From the NCBI GenBank assembly GCA_018292915.2, contig JACVVK020000142.1, positions 260,001 through 324,000 on the forward strand: a DNA stretch of 64,000 nt, read 5' to 3'. The translations under genes were made by a program, and so were the position numbers. Position 1 is the stretch's first letter, and the number at the start of each line of letters is the position of its first letter. The DNA comes from Batillaria attramentaria (Eukaryota; Mollusca; Gastropoda; Batillariidae). Below the pieces are notes generated by a model. That model worked only from the letters and a program-made list of their open reading frames with translations. It did no database searches and was not told where the DNA came from. Positions 9,584 to 19,740 of the stretch are shown piece after piece.

Positions 9584-10796
9584 CTGAGAACATGTCTTGC
9601 TCCTGGAAACCGGCCATTGTCTGTTTTGGTTGGGACTGACTGAAATCTGTTTTCAAGGACGTGTGCTGCCTGACATTTGTAGGAATCAAAGAGTAGGAAT
9701 GAACTATAAGATGTGACCTGCAGACTGGAACCCTTCTGTGGCTCTGCGGGCATTGGACCCGCAAAACCGGCGCACGCATGCTAGTTGACCTCTCACCCCC
9801 GATTTCACGGGAGATTAAGTCCCTTGTGTCACGTGACTTGAAAACACCCGATGAGTCGCTAATGTACGAGGAGAAAGCATCGACATCGCTCTGTTTTGGC
9901 AAGTTTCCCCCGAATCCCGGCGAAGCCGAAGAGGGCCAGTTCAAATTCACTACCTATGACTGGCGGCCTCAGCTGACAGGGCAGAACATTAATTTTATAT
10001 TGGATCTGCGTGTGGTCAGTCAAGGGCTGACCGAGAGACCTACCGGCCCCCACCCCACTGACCCCACCGCACCCTATCTCCTCCCTACTCAGTGACAGAT
10101 GAGTCTCTGCTTCTGTTGACCGTGAAGGAGCCTGACAGACCCAACTAATCTGCTGACCATTGCTGGATTGAGATTGTTTCACAGAGCAGACCTGGAGGCT
10201 GCAGCCTCGCGCCTTCTAGTTTTACAGTTTCTCCATAACCCACACCAGAATCTCACCGAAAAAATGCAGACTGCGACAAATCAGCGCCTACGGCCAGTTA
10301 GGGCGGGCGAGTTTTGTCCTTTGCGTATTAATATTGACATCTGCATTTCTCTTTCATCTAAGGCCACGCGGTGGTCGTGTGTCGCCGCGCCGTCTGGCGG
10401 GGGTGGGGAGACAACTCAGCAGTCAGTGGCGGAGAGAGTCACGGGCGAGCACAAAGAGGCTTGGATAAACCGAGGGTCGCTACTAAGCCTTGAACACACG
10501 GTCTCTAAATGTCGACAAACAGCCAAGTCAAGCCCTTCGACCAGCAGCTCAAGCTTGGGATTGTTTTAGTCCTGTGGTCTGGCGGGCGGGCGGGCGGGAG
10601 TAGAACCCGGAATGCTAATGTCGGGATGGAGGTAAGGACCACCGCGCGCCCGTGTCGCCCTGCCCAGTCCGAGCCAAGGCGGCCACCACACCAAAACACT
10701 AACTATCCTCCGTGTTGCCTGTGTAAACGACAGGTTTTGCAACAGTTGCCTGGGAGTTTCTTGCGCTGTGACAATCTGGAAGGCTCATTTCCTTGA
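9584..10796. other. Non-coding stretch with a CpG-rich patch
   Basis: No gene is recognised. A CpG-rich patch at 10580-10690 contains GGGATGGAG|GTAAGG at about 10624, which resembles a splice donor, but no supported exon could be built around it. Confidence 0.3.
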
Positions 10797-10882
10797 TTTT
10801 TTTATTTTTATTTTTATTTTATTTTATTTATTTATTTATTTTTTTTTTTTGGGGGGGGGGGGAGGCGGAGGAGGGGGGGGGG
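10797..10882. repeat. Low-complexity T-rich then G-rich tract
   Basis: (TTTTA)n-like sequence and a poly-T run pass directly into poly-G blocks of 10-12. The G blocks are potential quadruplex formers. Confidence 0.85.
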
Positions 10883-10930
10883 TACATTTATATCAACTAG
10901 GGACTGTCGATGTTGCCGCTGCTTGAGGCT

Positions 10931-11025
10931 CGCGGGATAGCTTAGGTGGCTGAGTCAGTGAGTCTCAGACTCGACTCTTTCAAATGGTCAGGGTTCGAAT
11001 CCCGTTACCAAAAAAAAAAAAAAAA
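10931..11025 (+). mobile_element. tRNA-like sequence with poly-A tail
   Basis: GATAGCTTAGGTGGCTGAGT resembles an A box with D-loop, and GGTCAGGGTTCGAATCCCG is an excellent B box/T-arm. The segment ends in TTACC followed by A16. The arm lengths do not fit a clean functional tRNA and a poly-A tail follows, so a retroposed tRNA-like sequence or a minimal SINE is more likely than an active tRNA gene. Confidence 0.5.
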
Positions 11026-11570
11026 GTGCTGACCATATCACCATCCTGTGAACCATTGACAGACTTAAACTGACTAAATTTCGGTATTAAAAATGCATGC
11101 TGTGATAGCCCTCCCCCCCCCCCCCCCATTCTCCTCCATCAGTAAGTCTTCAAAACCTGATTGGCCAATCGCATCCTTGCAAAGCTTGATATTGTTAGGA
11201 AGGTCAAACGCTCACCCACCGTCTAAAGATCTGGAACGGGGTAAAGAAGTAGAAGAACGTTCTGAAGTTAAAACTACTTTTCTATCGTAGTCGGAGACCC
11301 CCAGCCATTTCTGACCTAAACAAAAGGCATTTTAGGAAATCGTCACCAGCAGAAATGATGTTCAAAACATCCAACAACTGTAAGTATGGATGGAAGGTAA
11401 TCAGGCTGTTGTGTCTTTGCTATAATAGAGCTCAGATCACTGATATTAATATTTCTCACTAATTTATCATAAAGTCTTACTTGAAGGAGAAATCTGATTA
11501 GACTGTACATTGTTACGCGTAAGCTATCTTGGCCATGTTGCGATACACAAGTTGGCTTCTTCGGATACTC

Positions 11571-11572
<2 letters not shown>

Positions 11573-11620
<48 letters not shown>
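11573..11620 (+). repeat. (TG)n(AG)n compound microsatellite
   Basis: About 8 TG units run into about 16 AG units. The open frames across it encode only alternating residues and are artefacts. Confidence 0.95.
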
Positions 11621-11622
<2 letters not shown>

Positions 11623-11639
11623 CATCGGAAGCTCTATTC

Positions 11640-12090
11640 ACAGTGCATCTGTGTGTATCTTCATCCCATTGTCTTGCTCATTCTATACATGGTTTGTGTT
11701 GTAAATTGAGATAACCGTATTACACTACTACTTCAGTCGGTTCTGACCTGACTTCACCCCTCGCATTCAGTCGCCAAGTGACCTCCACACAGAGGGCGTG
11801 ACATCCCGCCCATATCAATGACGTTGTCCACAATACTCCAGGGCCATCATCTCAAAAGCCCGTCAGACTTACAGACTACGAGCGAGCAAATTCAATAAGA
11901 CTACAGCTATCTGAAGTAGATGAGCAAATTTGACCGGACTTGTGTCAAAACCACTGAGTGAAATCAAATTAGGCGCCGGAGGCAAGTTTGTGAAACTGGA
12001 TTTCCTCTATCTGTGAATGTTTACTTCAAGACTAGACTGAATTCCAAAATCAGGTCCAAGCAGCCTACCTTTCACAACCAACGCTGTTAG
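11640..12090. other. Non-coding stretch without recognised features
   Basis: No coding-like composition, splice-bounded frame or repeat family was recognised. Confidence 0.4.
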
Positions 12091-12097
12091 GATGGGG

Positions 12098-12240
12098 CAG
12101 GGTGGGTGTTTAAAGATCTGGCGTCTTTTTCAACCACGTATGGGTGATATCAAAGACGGGGCAACGAGGAAAAGGTCAGCACAAAAATCTAGCCAAAACC
12201 GGCACGCTCGACTATCCCGACTCTCTCCAACGCTCTTAGA
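12098..12240 (-). mobile_element. Degenerate tRNA-derived SINE
   Basis: GTATGGGTGATATCAAAGAC and GGGGCAACGAGGAAAAGGTC match the family body. The head is decayed, with only CCGGCACGCTCGACTATCCC and CCAACGCTCTTAG recognisable. No clear duplication remains. This is one of the older copies. Confidence 0.75.
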
Positions 12241-13050
12241 CAGATTCAGAAATGGCGTGTTCTAATAATAGAAGTAAAAACATGATTGAAATGTTTAAAA
12301 AAAAAAACCCGGCTTCAGAGAGTGTCAATATTCTGTTTGTCCCTGGTGTCTCTCGGGGTGTCCCGTTGCTGACAGCTTGGTAAAACGGACGTGAAACCCA
12401 GAAACAACGTACAAACTAACCATACCAACACACTGCAGGTTTCCTACCACAAATACATGAGGCATCAAAATGCCTGTATATTCCCAATTAGCCTCAGGCA
12501 GCATAGTCACCCCAAAAAATGCTTTAATCTAGAAACAAAAGTGCCATGCTCAGAACATTTAGGGTGACGCACCTGACGGGAGCTTAAAAAAAATGAATGT
12601 CTCTTTTTCGCTCAGGCTTCATTGGAGTAATGCGAGTCTACTTTGGAGAGAAAGGGAGAGAAAGCCACTCAACACAAATCCACTTGCGTCACCTCTGCTT
12701 GCCATCTGCACAAAGTCCCAGCTTCCCTGGCAGTTTGCCTTTTGTTGTGACCCCTGGCATGCACCTTGCCCTACAAATACAAAAATCACGAAAATCACGC
12801 TTTTTCGTGACAACAAAAATCATTACAAGCTAGCACACTCGCCAGACATGGTCCTTTAAATAAACACCAAACATGACCCCACGCTCAATTTGTGTTTTTA
12901 CGCCTGCACGTGTGGTCAGATCGAAAACAATATTGTCGCCACTCGTTGGGGATTAGAAATGGGCCCAGCACTGATCAAGTCTTGCAGGTGTCTTCGGTAC
13001 CTGCAGGCGTCACGAGGGTTTTTTTTGTTTTTTTGTTTTTCATTCGGAAT
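12241..13050. other. Non-coding stretch without recognised features
   Basis: Mixed sequence with a poly-A spot near 12297 and T-runs near 13020. No gene or repeat family was recognised. Confidence 0.4.
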
Positions 13051-13066
13051 GTACATACGGATGATG

Positions 13067-13225
13067 GGGGAGCCGGGGTGGCCGAATGGGACTTCTAATG
13101 CGCGGGTCGTGAGTTCGTATCCCGGTTGGGGCCAAGTATTTGTGCTGGCTTTTTCATCGTTGTCCCGTCTTTGATATCACCCGTATGTGGTGGAAAAGGA
13201 CGTTAAACTCCCACCCACCCACCCG
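13067..13225 (+). mobile_element. tRNA-derived SINE with head deletion, perfect TSD
   Basis: The tRNA-like head lacks the stretch between GCCGAATG and GGACTTCTAATG (about 10 bp, the GTAGAGCGTT part). The body and (CCCA)n tail are intact. CATACGGATGATG at 13054-13066 repeats exactly at 13226-13238. A perfect duplication beside a damaged A box suggests the deletion was already present in the source copy or arose soon after insertion. Confidence 0.93.
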
Positions 13226-13239
13226 CATACGGATGATGT

Positions 13240-14120
13240 GCGAGTCTCGGCGATCATTCGTTGAACATGCCACAAGGTCCACATTTATCTGGGGAAAGGG
13301 CCTAAATGTCAGTAAAATTCATGACGCTTGATCCAAGTTTCAGATGACTGTAGAAGTGAGGACGTCATTGCCGACTCAGGTCACATCTCGCGGACCCGGT
13401 GTCACTGGAGGGCATTTTAGTGCGGAACGTTCGCTTTCGGTGTCAGTCTTGTCAGCATTGTATGTCTGCATAAGTAGTTGGGAGTTGGGGAGAGAGAGAG
13501 AGAGAGTCCGCCACATTCATTTTCCCCAACGTTTTTTTTTTTTTTTTTTTTTTAATGTTTCATTCTTAAGGCAAGAAAGGTGCAGGAGAATTTTAAAATT
13601 GTCCTTTAACGCAGGTGCAGTGTGAGACAGTTTGCAATTTGGAGATGAATTTCATTTGTTTTACAGCAGCCTAAAATGTCACTTGTTTCCCTGTCTGATG
13701 TTAAATGGTCGAGTCTTTTTTTGTCTTTATTTTGTTTTTAATACTTTGTGAGGAAAGCGGAGATATTGTGCCCACAGACCCTACCATTGTATGTGGACGA
13801 GTTGTGGAGAGGGAGGAGGGGGGGGGGGTGCTGGGCCCCCTCGGCCCCTACTGGTTTCTACTCCACCGTGTGGTTCATGTGCTGCCCTCAGTGCAGTTCT
13901 GTCCTCTGCCTTGAGCACCAGCCCAACAGTCATTAGCAGCAGTACACAGAGAACTAACGACTGTACCAGCAGAACACAATGCAAGGTATGTCCACAAACA
14001 GGGACTAAACCCTGTACTTGCTGACCCCACGAGACAAACACGAAAGAAACTTCGCGGAAGTTGCTACACTGATGTGGCTAAGTCAGTTACTTCGAGACTG
14101 CGGCTAGCCGGTGTTATAAC
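13240..14120. other. Non-coding stretch with short simple repeats
   Basis: Contains (GA)n near 13490-13507, poly-T at about 13531-13553 and a G-run at 13819-13828. The open frames around 13700-14040 cross the G-run and lack motifs. Confidence 0.4.
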
Positions 14121-14124
14121 ATTG

Positions 14125-14207
14125 TTAGACTCCCATAATACTTGGACTCCCCGGTCCAATGATTTTTATTGCTGGACTTCCTACGCAATTACTGGACTCC
14201 CCCTTTC
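14125..14207. repeat. Degenerate repeat with TGGACTCCCC motif
   Basis: GACTCCC, TGGACTCCCC, TGGACTTCCT and TGGACTCCCC recur at roughly 15-30 bp spacing. On the minus strand this reads GGGGAGTCCA, similar in style to the GGGGGACC array at 270-440. Confidence 0.5.
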
Positions 14208-14896
14208 GCTGAGATGTTCATTGCTTATGGCGTTTTAGCCTATCTTGTCAGATTGTGCTTGACTGTGTGTTTGTGATAAACCAACTGTACCGGGCTGTTC
14301 AGGTCAAATGTATGTATAATTATCTTGTTTGGAATCGGGTATGCAGGCAGCAGAAGGCAGTTACTAGGGCCGAGAGCGAGTGGCTTCTTATACCCGGCAA
14401 CCGATAATAACATCCCCCGCAAAAAAAAAAATTGATTACACAAAAACCAGCTGACCACATGATTTGTTTTGTTTTGGTTTCTTTCAAAGGCGTCGTTCAC
14501 CTAACAAGTTCGACAAAGCTCCCAAGAGAGATAACTCGGTATTTCTCACAAGCCGACCTCGTCTGCCGTACAGAAATTCTTTTTTTCTTTGTTTAAAATT
14601 CTGACGAGAGTTTGTACTGATTCTAATGTTTTTGAGGTTGCTTCTAAACACGTATGTGTCGTGTTCAAGGTACAGGAAAGTCAAAGCTATAACCTATTAA
14701 AAAAAAAAATCCAAAGTATTCAGTAAAGTCTCAATACGGTTTGTCAGACAAACAACAACGCTGTGGAACACTTTTCAACGAATGCACTTAAACCCGTGCA
14801 TCAGAATCAGTCACCTGGGGCACAATATAGCGTCTGAAACCATTGTGGTGACTGTGGATGGCGTGTATGTTGTTCTACGTACGTAGAAGTGTACCC

Positions 14897-15035
14897 CATC
14901 ATCATCATTAGCTTGCTTTACGTCCTATGGCTTTTGGCCCTTAAGGACAAGTTGCTCCTGACGTGTGTCTTTGGCTGCTTGGCTAGGCGAGTGTCTTTGG
15001 GGTGTGTGAGGGCTGTTTTGCTTAGCTTTGGGCAA
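14897..15035 (-). mobile_element. Short dispersed element, copy 1 (CAT-tail family)
   Basis: From CATCATCATTAGCTTGCTTT to GCTTAGCTTTGGGCAACG the sequence closely matches 62792-62932, where it interrupts a LINE with flanking duplications. On the minus strand the element ends in (ATG)n, like a short-motif retroposon tail. No coding capacity is seen. Confidence 0.65.
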
Positions 15036-15163
15036 CGTCAGAGGGTCTCTGCTTGGCTTTCAGATGCCTGGTCTGGGTTTGTTTTTTCAGTGCCTCGGTC
15101 TGTTCTGTCATCCGTACTTTTGCCTTTTAGATTATCACTGGGGTGTCCCCTCGCTTTTTGGTT

Positions 15164-15500
15164 TTAAAACCATTTTGTCAGATCTGATCTGACGATCGCG
15201 TCGGTCAGGGTTCTCATTGGCCTATCACCTAGGGCTTGGTGTGGCCTGAGGAAGTCAGCCGTCTTCGGTGAGTATCTGTCTCTCGGGTCCCAGACCGGCT
15301 GGAGGCTGGCGGGCAGGCCATCACAACCGTTTACAATGTGGCGGACGTCTGGGGGCTGCCCACACTGTACACACTGCCCACACATGGAGTGTGTGTGCGC
15401 AGCACAGTGTACCGCGTGCTGAGCAGACGACGTTATTTGGTTGTGGACTGAACACCAACTAGAGTCCAGCGCTGATTGGTGGCTATTTTTAGCGACTTGG
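15164..15500 (-). mobile_element. LINE C-terminal fragment
   Basis: The minus strand encodes MCGQCVQCGQPPDVRHIVNG followed by CDGLPASLQPVWDPRDRYSP, a Cys/His-rich C-terminal pattern typical of non-LTR retrotransposon polyproteins. The 15468-15491 segment (GCGCTGATTGGTGGCTATTT...) is the exact reverse complement of 59137-59160. The fragment lacks reverse transcriptase motifs and is a truncated dead copy. Confidence 0.6.
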
Positions 15501-15627
15501 TCGGATCGACTTGTAGTACAGGTATGACAGCGTTAGACCAAAGAAACTCATATTTCTCTATACTGACTAGAAGACGCAAAGTCGCGAAAATGGTCGTAAA
15601 GGCCAAATTGGCAAATAACCTAAAACT

Positions 15628-15884
15628 TAAAGTTTAAAGTTTGATATGCTCTTTCTTCTTTCATTTCTTCTTCCTGCTCTCTTCTTCTTCTTCTTCTGCT
15701 TTTATTTTTTTCCCCACGTCTTTACATTTCAGTCCAGTTTTTCCACGCCAACTTCTCCGCCGTGCTCTCTGTAAACTGGTTCAGATGAGCACGTATATAA
15801 GTTTTTACTTGTTGTGCTCTTTTCAATGTATTACTGTTTGCTGCTTGACGGTGATCCGGCTTCAATGAATAAAACTGTTTAAAC
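15628..15884 (+). mobile_element. 5'-truncated LINE 3' end with perfect 16-bp TSD
   Basis: CAAATAACCTAAAACT occurs at 15612-15627 and again at 15885-15900, bounding a 257-bp insertion. The insertion ends GAATAAAACTGTTTAAAC and shares AAGTTTTTACTTGTTGTGCTC-like sequence with the 3' UTR of the LINE at 17803-19690. It is therefore a heavily 5'-truncated copy of a relative. Confidence 0.9.
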
Positions 15885-15900
15885 CAAATAACCTAAAACT

Positions 15901-16480
15901 GCATTGACCCAGGACACTTCTATCCTCAAGCTGCTTAGACCCGGGGCACTTCCAGCCTCAAGCTTCTTACACTCGGGGCATCACGCCTTGAGAGTACATC
16001 CCCGGCGTCAGACACACCGGGAAAGTTCCATCGCTTTTGGAGTCATTGAGTTCTGTCACACCCGCTTCTGATCAGGCTGTGGGGAAAACGAAAAGGTCAG
16101 AGTGGACACTGGTCATCAACATGAACAAGGCAGAAACACGGTGTAGGACAAATGGTGGGACAATTGGTGTACTTGGTGACTGCAACACACGACAAGGGGA
16201 AGGGTCAGAGCGGCATGAACGGACATCACTTCCAACCGACCGAGACTGATAGAGGGTCCGGCTGCTGTCAGCGAAGGTCCGTTATGCCGGCACTCAATCC
16301 TGTGTATTGTTCGGTGTATTAGTGGCGAGTTCAAAGGCGGGACCCTAGATTAGCAGCTCGATCCCAGTGCATAAAACCGTGTTTTGATAAGACGGTTTAA
16401 GTAGAATGTTGCGGCTGTCAGATCCACAAAGACTGTCTTAGAACTATCATAATTATGTATGTTTTCTTTTTGTTTGAAAA
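15901..16480. other. Non-coding stretch without recognised features
   Basis: Contains short repeats around 15912-15985 (CTGCTTAGACCCGGGGCACT-like phrases, twice) but no gene or recognised transposon. Confidence 0.4.
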
Positions 16481-16495
16481 TGGAGATGACAGGAG

Positions 16496-16667
16496 GTTGG
16501 GTGGGTGTTTGGGAGTTTAACGTCCTTTTCCACCACGTATGGGTGATATCAAAGACGGGGCAACGAGAAAAAGGCCAGCACAAATATTTGGCACCAGCCG
16601 GGATTCGAACTCACGACCCGAGCATTTAGAGTCCAGTGCCCTACCATTTGGCTATCCCGGCTCCCCT
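16496..16667 (-). mobile_element. tRNA-derived SINE with perfect 13-bp TSD
   Basis: A reverse-strand copy with complete tail, body and tRNA-like head. GAGATGACAGGAG at 16483-16495 repeats exactly at 16668-16680. Confidence 0.95.
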
Positions 16668-16749
16668 GAGATGACAGGAGCTGATGTGATGCCACAGAAG
16701 GGTCGGTACCCTTGTGATGTGACAAATCAGTAGACCTGCATTCTGGCAA

Positions 16750-16798
16750 CGTGGTGGAAATGGACGTTAAACTCCCAAACGCCCACCCTACCCCCACC
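16750..16798 (+). mobile_element. SINE 3'-end remnant
   Basis: GTGGTGGAAATGGACGTTAA followed by ACTCCCAAACGCCCACCC matches the tail of the main SINE. Head and body are missing. Confidence 0.7.
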
Positions 16799-16799
16799 T

Positions 16800-17750
16800 A
16801 CATTCTGGCTTATATCTCGCCCACGGAAGCGGATGATTTTGCACCCCTATTAAACGGAGGTGGGGGTTATGGGAGATGGGGGGGGGGGGGGTCATGCTTT
16901 TGCCTAACTCGGGAACCAAGCCAGTGATAGCTCTTCGTACGACCTCGACCTCTTTGCCACGTGATTGGGTTAGCTTTTGCCATCGTAAGTAACAGAAATC
17001 ATTCGAAAAGTTCAAACTGGTTGTGGAATAGGGTATTTTGGCGTGTCTTCATTCTTGTCAGATTTGAGAATGTAACATCAAACACCACAGATATAACTCC
17101 TTACAGATGCGTAAGATAAATTCAGGCGCCGTCTGAGTGTAAACTTAACGCCCTTTGTTGTTTAAAATCAGTCTTACTTTTCCTGTATCATGCCGCTGAG
17201 TCGGTGACCGAGACTGTCGCCATTTCAGTTACCGATACATATAAGATCACATTCACACGAGCAGCGCTCATAAAACCTCCGAGTGCCCCGCGGTTAGCCC
17301 AAAGCCCTGTCTTTAATTAGCCCCAGATCACAGGAGCATAGCGAGATGTGATCAACCGCTGTCGCCATCGCACGGCGTTCCCCTCAGCCGGAACAGTTTT
17401 CTCAGTGAAAGATTGTGGCCTCTTGGGAGCCCGTGCAGACACACTGCCGCCCGCCGCCCGCTATCTTGCACGTGCCCGCGGGGGTTATTACGCGTATGGT
17501 GTGCGATATTGCTCCATTGTAGACCGATTGGGACTAATAATACAGCGACACTCTTGATGACGCGATAAGGTGACGTGATTTTGGCGTAATCTGCTGACGC
17601 TGGTCGCTGAGGCGTGACGTCAACCAAATTAGTTCGGCTTTGTCGTCATGCCCGAGGTATAGTTGGATAGCATACCAGGCGACCCTGCTGGTTGGTGTGA
17701 TGTTGATGATATGTGTTGGCAGTTTAAACTGTTTCGTGACAAAATCTCTT
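16800..17750. other. Non-coding stretch without recognised features
   Basis: A poly-G run lies near 16879-16891, and a moderately CpG-rich patch at 17350-17500 carries short open frames on both strands with no motif. No supported gene. Confidence 0.35.
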
Positions 17751-17799
17751 TGTTTAGCTGGTTGGTGGGTTATGGTTGAGTGAATCGTCTTAGTTTCCA

Positions 17800-19419
17800 A
17801 TGTCAGTATCCTTACTCAGTTGTGTGGGGAAGGTAATGGAAAAATGCGTCCAAAAACATGTGTATGAATATTTGTCGACTAATAAGCTTCTCAGCACCTC
17901 TCAGTCTGGTTTCATTCCCGGTGATTGTACGGTTTATCAGCTGCTCACTATTTATGACGATTTCTGTCGGTCTCTTGATAACCAAGCAACAACGCAGGCG
18001 ATTTTCTTTGACGTATCCAAAGCTTTCGATAAAGTTTGGCATAAAGGGCTCCTTAGTAAACTTTCTGCTATTGGCATAAGAGGAAATCTTTTAACTTGGT
18101 TTGAAAGTTATCTTTCTGGTCGTACACAAGCTGTCACAATCAAAGGTAGTAAATCTGATTACCTCCCCATTCACGCTGGAGTTCCTCAAGGATCTGTTCT
18201 AGGTCCCCTGCTTTTTTTAATTTATATTAACGATATTGCCCACGACATAGAGTCAACCATTAAACTTTTTGCGGACGACACCAGTATGTACTTGCGCTTT
18301 CAAAATACAATCCGGAGAACTGAAATTTTAAATTCTGACCTAGACAAGATTAGTCTATGGGCAACCAGATGGAAAGTGACTTTTAACCCCCAAAAAACTG
18401 AGCTTATGACCATTTCTAACAAGAGAGACCCATCTACATTACCACTTGTTTTCGGTAATACAGTCTTACTTGACAAGAACTCCCACAAACATTTAGGTGT
18501 AATCATTCAGAAGAATTGTAAATGGGATGAGCATATACAGTCAATCATTTCCAAATGTCGAGTCTTAGTATCCTGTCTACGTTCTTTCAGACACCGTCTG
18601 AGCAGGAAATCTCTCGAGGTAATGTACAAGTCTTTTATTATGCCGCATTTTGACTTCTCAGACGTTGTTTGGGATAACTGTCCGGCTCATTTGGCTGAAG
18701 ATTTAGAAAATTTGCACCTTGAGGCTTTGAGAACCATTATAGGAACTGTTCGAGGTACAAGCCATAGTAAATTATACACCGAATCAGGTTTTACATCACT
18801 TTCAGAAAGACGTTACAGACACAAATTAATCTTGTACTTTAAAATTGTTAATGGGAATGCTCCTTCTTATCTTTGTCAACGTCTGCCCCCTCTGGTGTCA
18901 TCAGTGAACCCCTACCATGTACGTAATCCTCTAGAAAGACAGATGCCTCGTTGTCGCACTGAGTTATATAAATCTTCATTTTTCCCTTCAACAACTGCCG
19001 CATGGAATGAGTTGCCGGATCACGTTAAGTTTTCAGATTCACTCAGTTCCTTCAAACGTTTTTTATCTAGTGCAGATCCCGCAGTACCTTTCTATTATTA
19101 TTTAGGTGAAAGATTAGTCCAGAGCATTCATTGTAAATTGAGGCTTGAGATGAGTGATCTTAATGACCATCTCTTTAAGAGACATCTATCTGAAGACCGC
19201 TCATGTGCTTGCGGCTACGTTGTTGAAGATCCCGCCCACTTTCTTATGGATTGTCCTCTCTTTAATAATGCACGTACGCAAACAATATCAACCCTTCCAT
19301 ATAACTACAACATCGACACCCTCTTGAGAGGGAATCTCTGTCTTCCTTTGAATGACAATATAAACATTTTTAAAACTGTACAGCACTTTATAGAAGTATC
19401 AGGTCGCTTTGACACCTAA
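17800..19419 (+). CDS. Non-LTR retrotransposon reverse transcriptase (5'-truncated)
   Basis: An uninterrupted 539-residue frame. Visible reverse transcriptase motifs in order: FFDVSKAFDKVWH at about residues 69-81 (motif A with catalytic Asp), GVPQGSVLGPLLFLIYINDI at about 127-146 (motif B), FADD at 157-160 (catalytic motif C) and HLGVIIQKNCKWDEHI at about 231-246 (palm/thumb). A C-terminal Cys/His cluster lies at C469, C471, H480 and C485 (CACG...HFLMDC), common in LINE ORF2 proteins. The enzyme copies element RNA onto nicked chromosomal DNA. The endonuclease domain and the first reverse transcriptase segment are missing, and the first Met is an accident of truncation (the matching region in relatives reads like ...PVSLLSCVGK). 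The intact frame implies a young insertion. The clade was not assigned. Confidence 0.95.
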   Translation: MSVSLLSCVGKVMEKCVQKHVYEYLSTNKLLSTSQSGFIPGDCTVYQLLTIYDDFCRSLDNQATTQAIFFDVSKAFDKVWHKGLLSKLSAIGIRGNLLTWFESYLSGRTQAVTIKGSKSDYLPIHAGVPQGSVLGPLLFLIYINDIAHDIESTIKLFADDTSMYLRFQNTIRRTEILNSDLDKISLWATRWKVTFNPQKTELMTISNKRDPSTLPLVFGNTVLLDKNSHKHLGVIIQKNCKWDEHIQSIISKCRVLVSCLRSFRHRLSRKSLEVMYKSFIMPHFDFSDVVWDNCPAHLAEDLENLHLEALRTIIGTVRGTSHSKLYTESGFTSLSERRYRHKLILYFKIVNGNAPSYLCQRLPPLVSSVNPYHVRNPLERQMPRCRTELYKSSFFPSTTAAWNELPDHVKFSDSLSSFKRFLSSADPAVPFYYYLGERLVQSIHCKLRLEMSDLNDHLFKRHLSEDRSCACGYVVEDPAHFLMDCPLFNNARTQTISTLPYNYNIDTLLRGNLCLPLNDNINIFKTVQHFIEVSGRFDT

Positions 19420-19690
19420 ATTCCAATTTCCAATACCAGTCGCCGGCCCGCTGCCGCCGTCGCAGACGCAATCCCACTGCATTTTTCTTTGTACTGTATC
19501 CATTGGTCATTCTTTCTATCCTCTCTCTTCTCTATCTCTTACAGATCTGTCTTATAATACTCCGCCGCAAATGTTTCTTTGTACTTATGAGCACATTCAT
19601 AAGTTTTTAACTTGTTGTGCTCGGTATTGTCGAAACTGATTGTGTGAGTGAATTTTCTGTCCAAAATGAATAAAAACTGTTTAAATCAAA
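17803..19690 (+). mobile_element. 5'-truncated non-LTR retrotransposon
   Basis: About 1.9 kb comprising the reverse transcriptase to C-terminus coding region, a roughly 270-bp 3' UTR and the 3' end AATAAAAACTGTTTAAATCA. The 5' part (endonuclease, start of ORF2) is missing, as is usual after incomplete target-primed reverse transcription. A direct repeat flanks it: GCTGGTTGGTGGGTTATGGT... at 17757-17790 and the same sequence with a 4-bp gap at 19710-19740. This looks like a long target duplication, although about 20 bp separate the 3' repeat from the element end. The 3' UTR contains a potential stem (CTTATGA at 19584-19590 with TCATAAG at 19597-19603, and GAGCAC at 19589 with GTGCTC at 19617). 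Confidence 0.92.
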
Positions 19691-19740
19691 TGTCGTTGTT
19701 TCGTGGATTGCTGGTTGGTTATGGTTGAGTGAATCAGTCT

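Noticed and set aside
10580..10690. Exon ending at GGATGGAG|GTAAGG
   Set aside because: A donor-like site alone, without an acceptor, motif or stable codon bias.
10931..11010. Functional tRNA gene
   Set aside because: Good B box, but arm lengths are off and a poly-A tail follows, so a retroposed tRNA-like sequence is preferred.
17348..17627. Overlapping frames in a CpG-rich patch upstream of the LINE
   Set aside because: No motif, frames on both strands, no splice signals.
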